NCBI RefSeq assembly: GCF_900115605.1
Contig: NZ_FOXC01000028.1
Coordinates: 1 to 36,228 of the forward strand
Direction: 5' to 3'
Source: Halolactibacillus halophilus
GTDB lineage: Bacteria > Bacillota > Bacilli > Bacillales > Amphibacillaceae
DNA length: 36,228 nucleotides
Below, piece by piece: positions 36,179-36,228 of this stretch. The position numbers were made by a program, and so were the translations under genes. The notes beneath the pieces were generated by a model. The model did not search any database. It was not told where the DNA came from and worked only from the letters and a program-made list of their open reading frames with translations. Numbering within the stretch: position 1 is the first letter of the stretch; the number at the start of each line of letters is the position of its first letter.

Positions 36179-36228
36179 AGCATGGAAAAAGGAAGCCTCT
36201 TTTTGTAGAATAGAGTTACCAAACAACA
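36179..36228 (+). mobile_element. Possible left end of a second IS1182-like element (cut by window edge)
   Basis: AAAAAGGAAGCCTC, then TGTAGAATAGAGTTACCAAAC, parallels the upstream region of the IS1182 element at 8103-8150 (AAAAAAGGAAGTACCTC, then TGTATAATGGTAAGTAACCAAAC). The element would continue beyond the window. Short and diverged, so tentative. Confidence 0.3.

Overview
The window is AT-rich DNA from a Gram-positive bacterium of the Bacillaceae (Firmicutes). The evidence is the addB-addA order, a run of genes matching the Bacillus subtilis order yusI-gcvH-(thioredoxin-like)-metNPQ-sufCDSUB, a yclNOPQ-type iron-siderophore operon, Zur/ZnuCB, a CheX-CheW-CheY set, strong AGGAGG-type ribosome binding sites and sigma-A promoters. 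The presence of chemotaxis genes suggests a motile organism. The genus cannot be fixed from the sequence alone.

Layout. (1) 1-640: the left transposon end and N-terminal part of an IS605-type tnpB, read leftwards out of the window. (2) 743-7875: addB-addA, the recombination helicase-nuclease. (3) 7876-12030: an accessory island of broken mobile elements: a solo tnpB-type right end, an IS3-family stub, an IS1182-family pseudogene, and a tnpB C-terminal half with its right end/omega-RNA. These enclose a two-gene cassette, a secreted precursor with a Gly-rich, Cys-bracketed C-terminus followed by a small membrane protein, that looks like a bacteriocin and its immunity protein. (4) 12030-18150: a ClbS/DfsB-like gene, a Fur-box-controlled siderophore ABC importer (yclNOPQ) and a YuiF-type permease with an operator over its promoter. 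(5) 18393-22023: cheX-cheW-cheY behind a sigma-D-like -10 element, a HesB-like protein, a Gfo/Idh/MocA oxidoreductase and a UspA protein. (6) 22073-24108: the zinc operon znuC-znuB-zur on the minus strand. (7) 24351-28642: an arsenate-reductase-like protein, GcvH, a TlpA-like thioredoxin, and metNPQ under a SAM riboswitch. (8) 28847-34574: a small unknown protein and the complete sufCDSUB Fe-S assembly operon. (9) 34636-36228: another mobile-element graveyard: an integrase tail, a tnpB N-terminal half with four nonsense codons, an IS1380-like N-terminal stub, and what may be the left end of a second IS1182-like element.

How it fits together. Most chromosomal genes concern metal and sulfur economy: iron uptake (Fur box), zinc uptake (probable Zur box), methionine uptake (SAM riboswitch) and Fe-S assembly (possible Fur-like site). 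AddB is itself a 4Fe-4S protein. The outer parts of the window carry the same tnpB left end in opposite orientations about 34 kb apart, so the whole core block lies between inverted repeats.

The best candidate for something undescribed is the 9706-10625 cassette. Other notable points are the missing Walker A motif in AddB, the tnpB lineage with its omega-RNA, and several regulatory sites.
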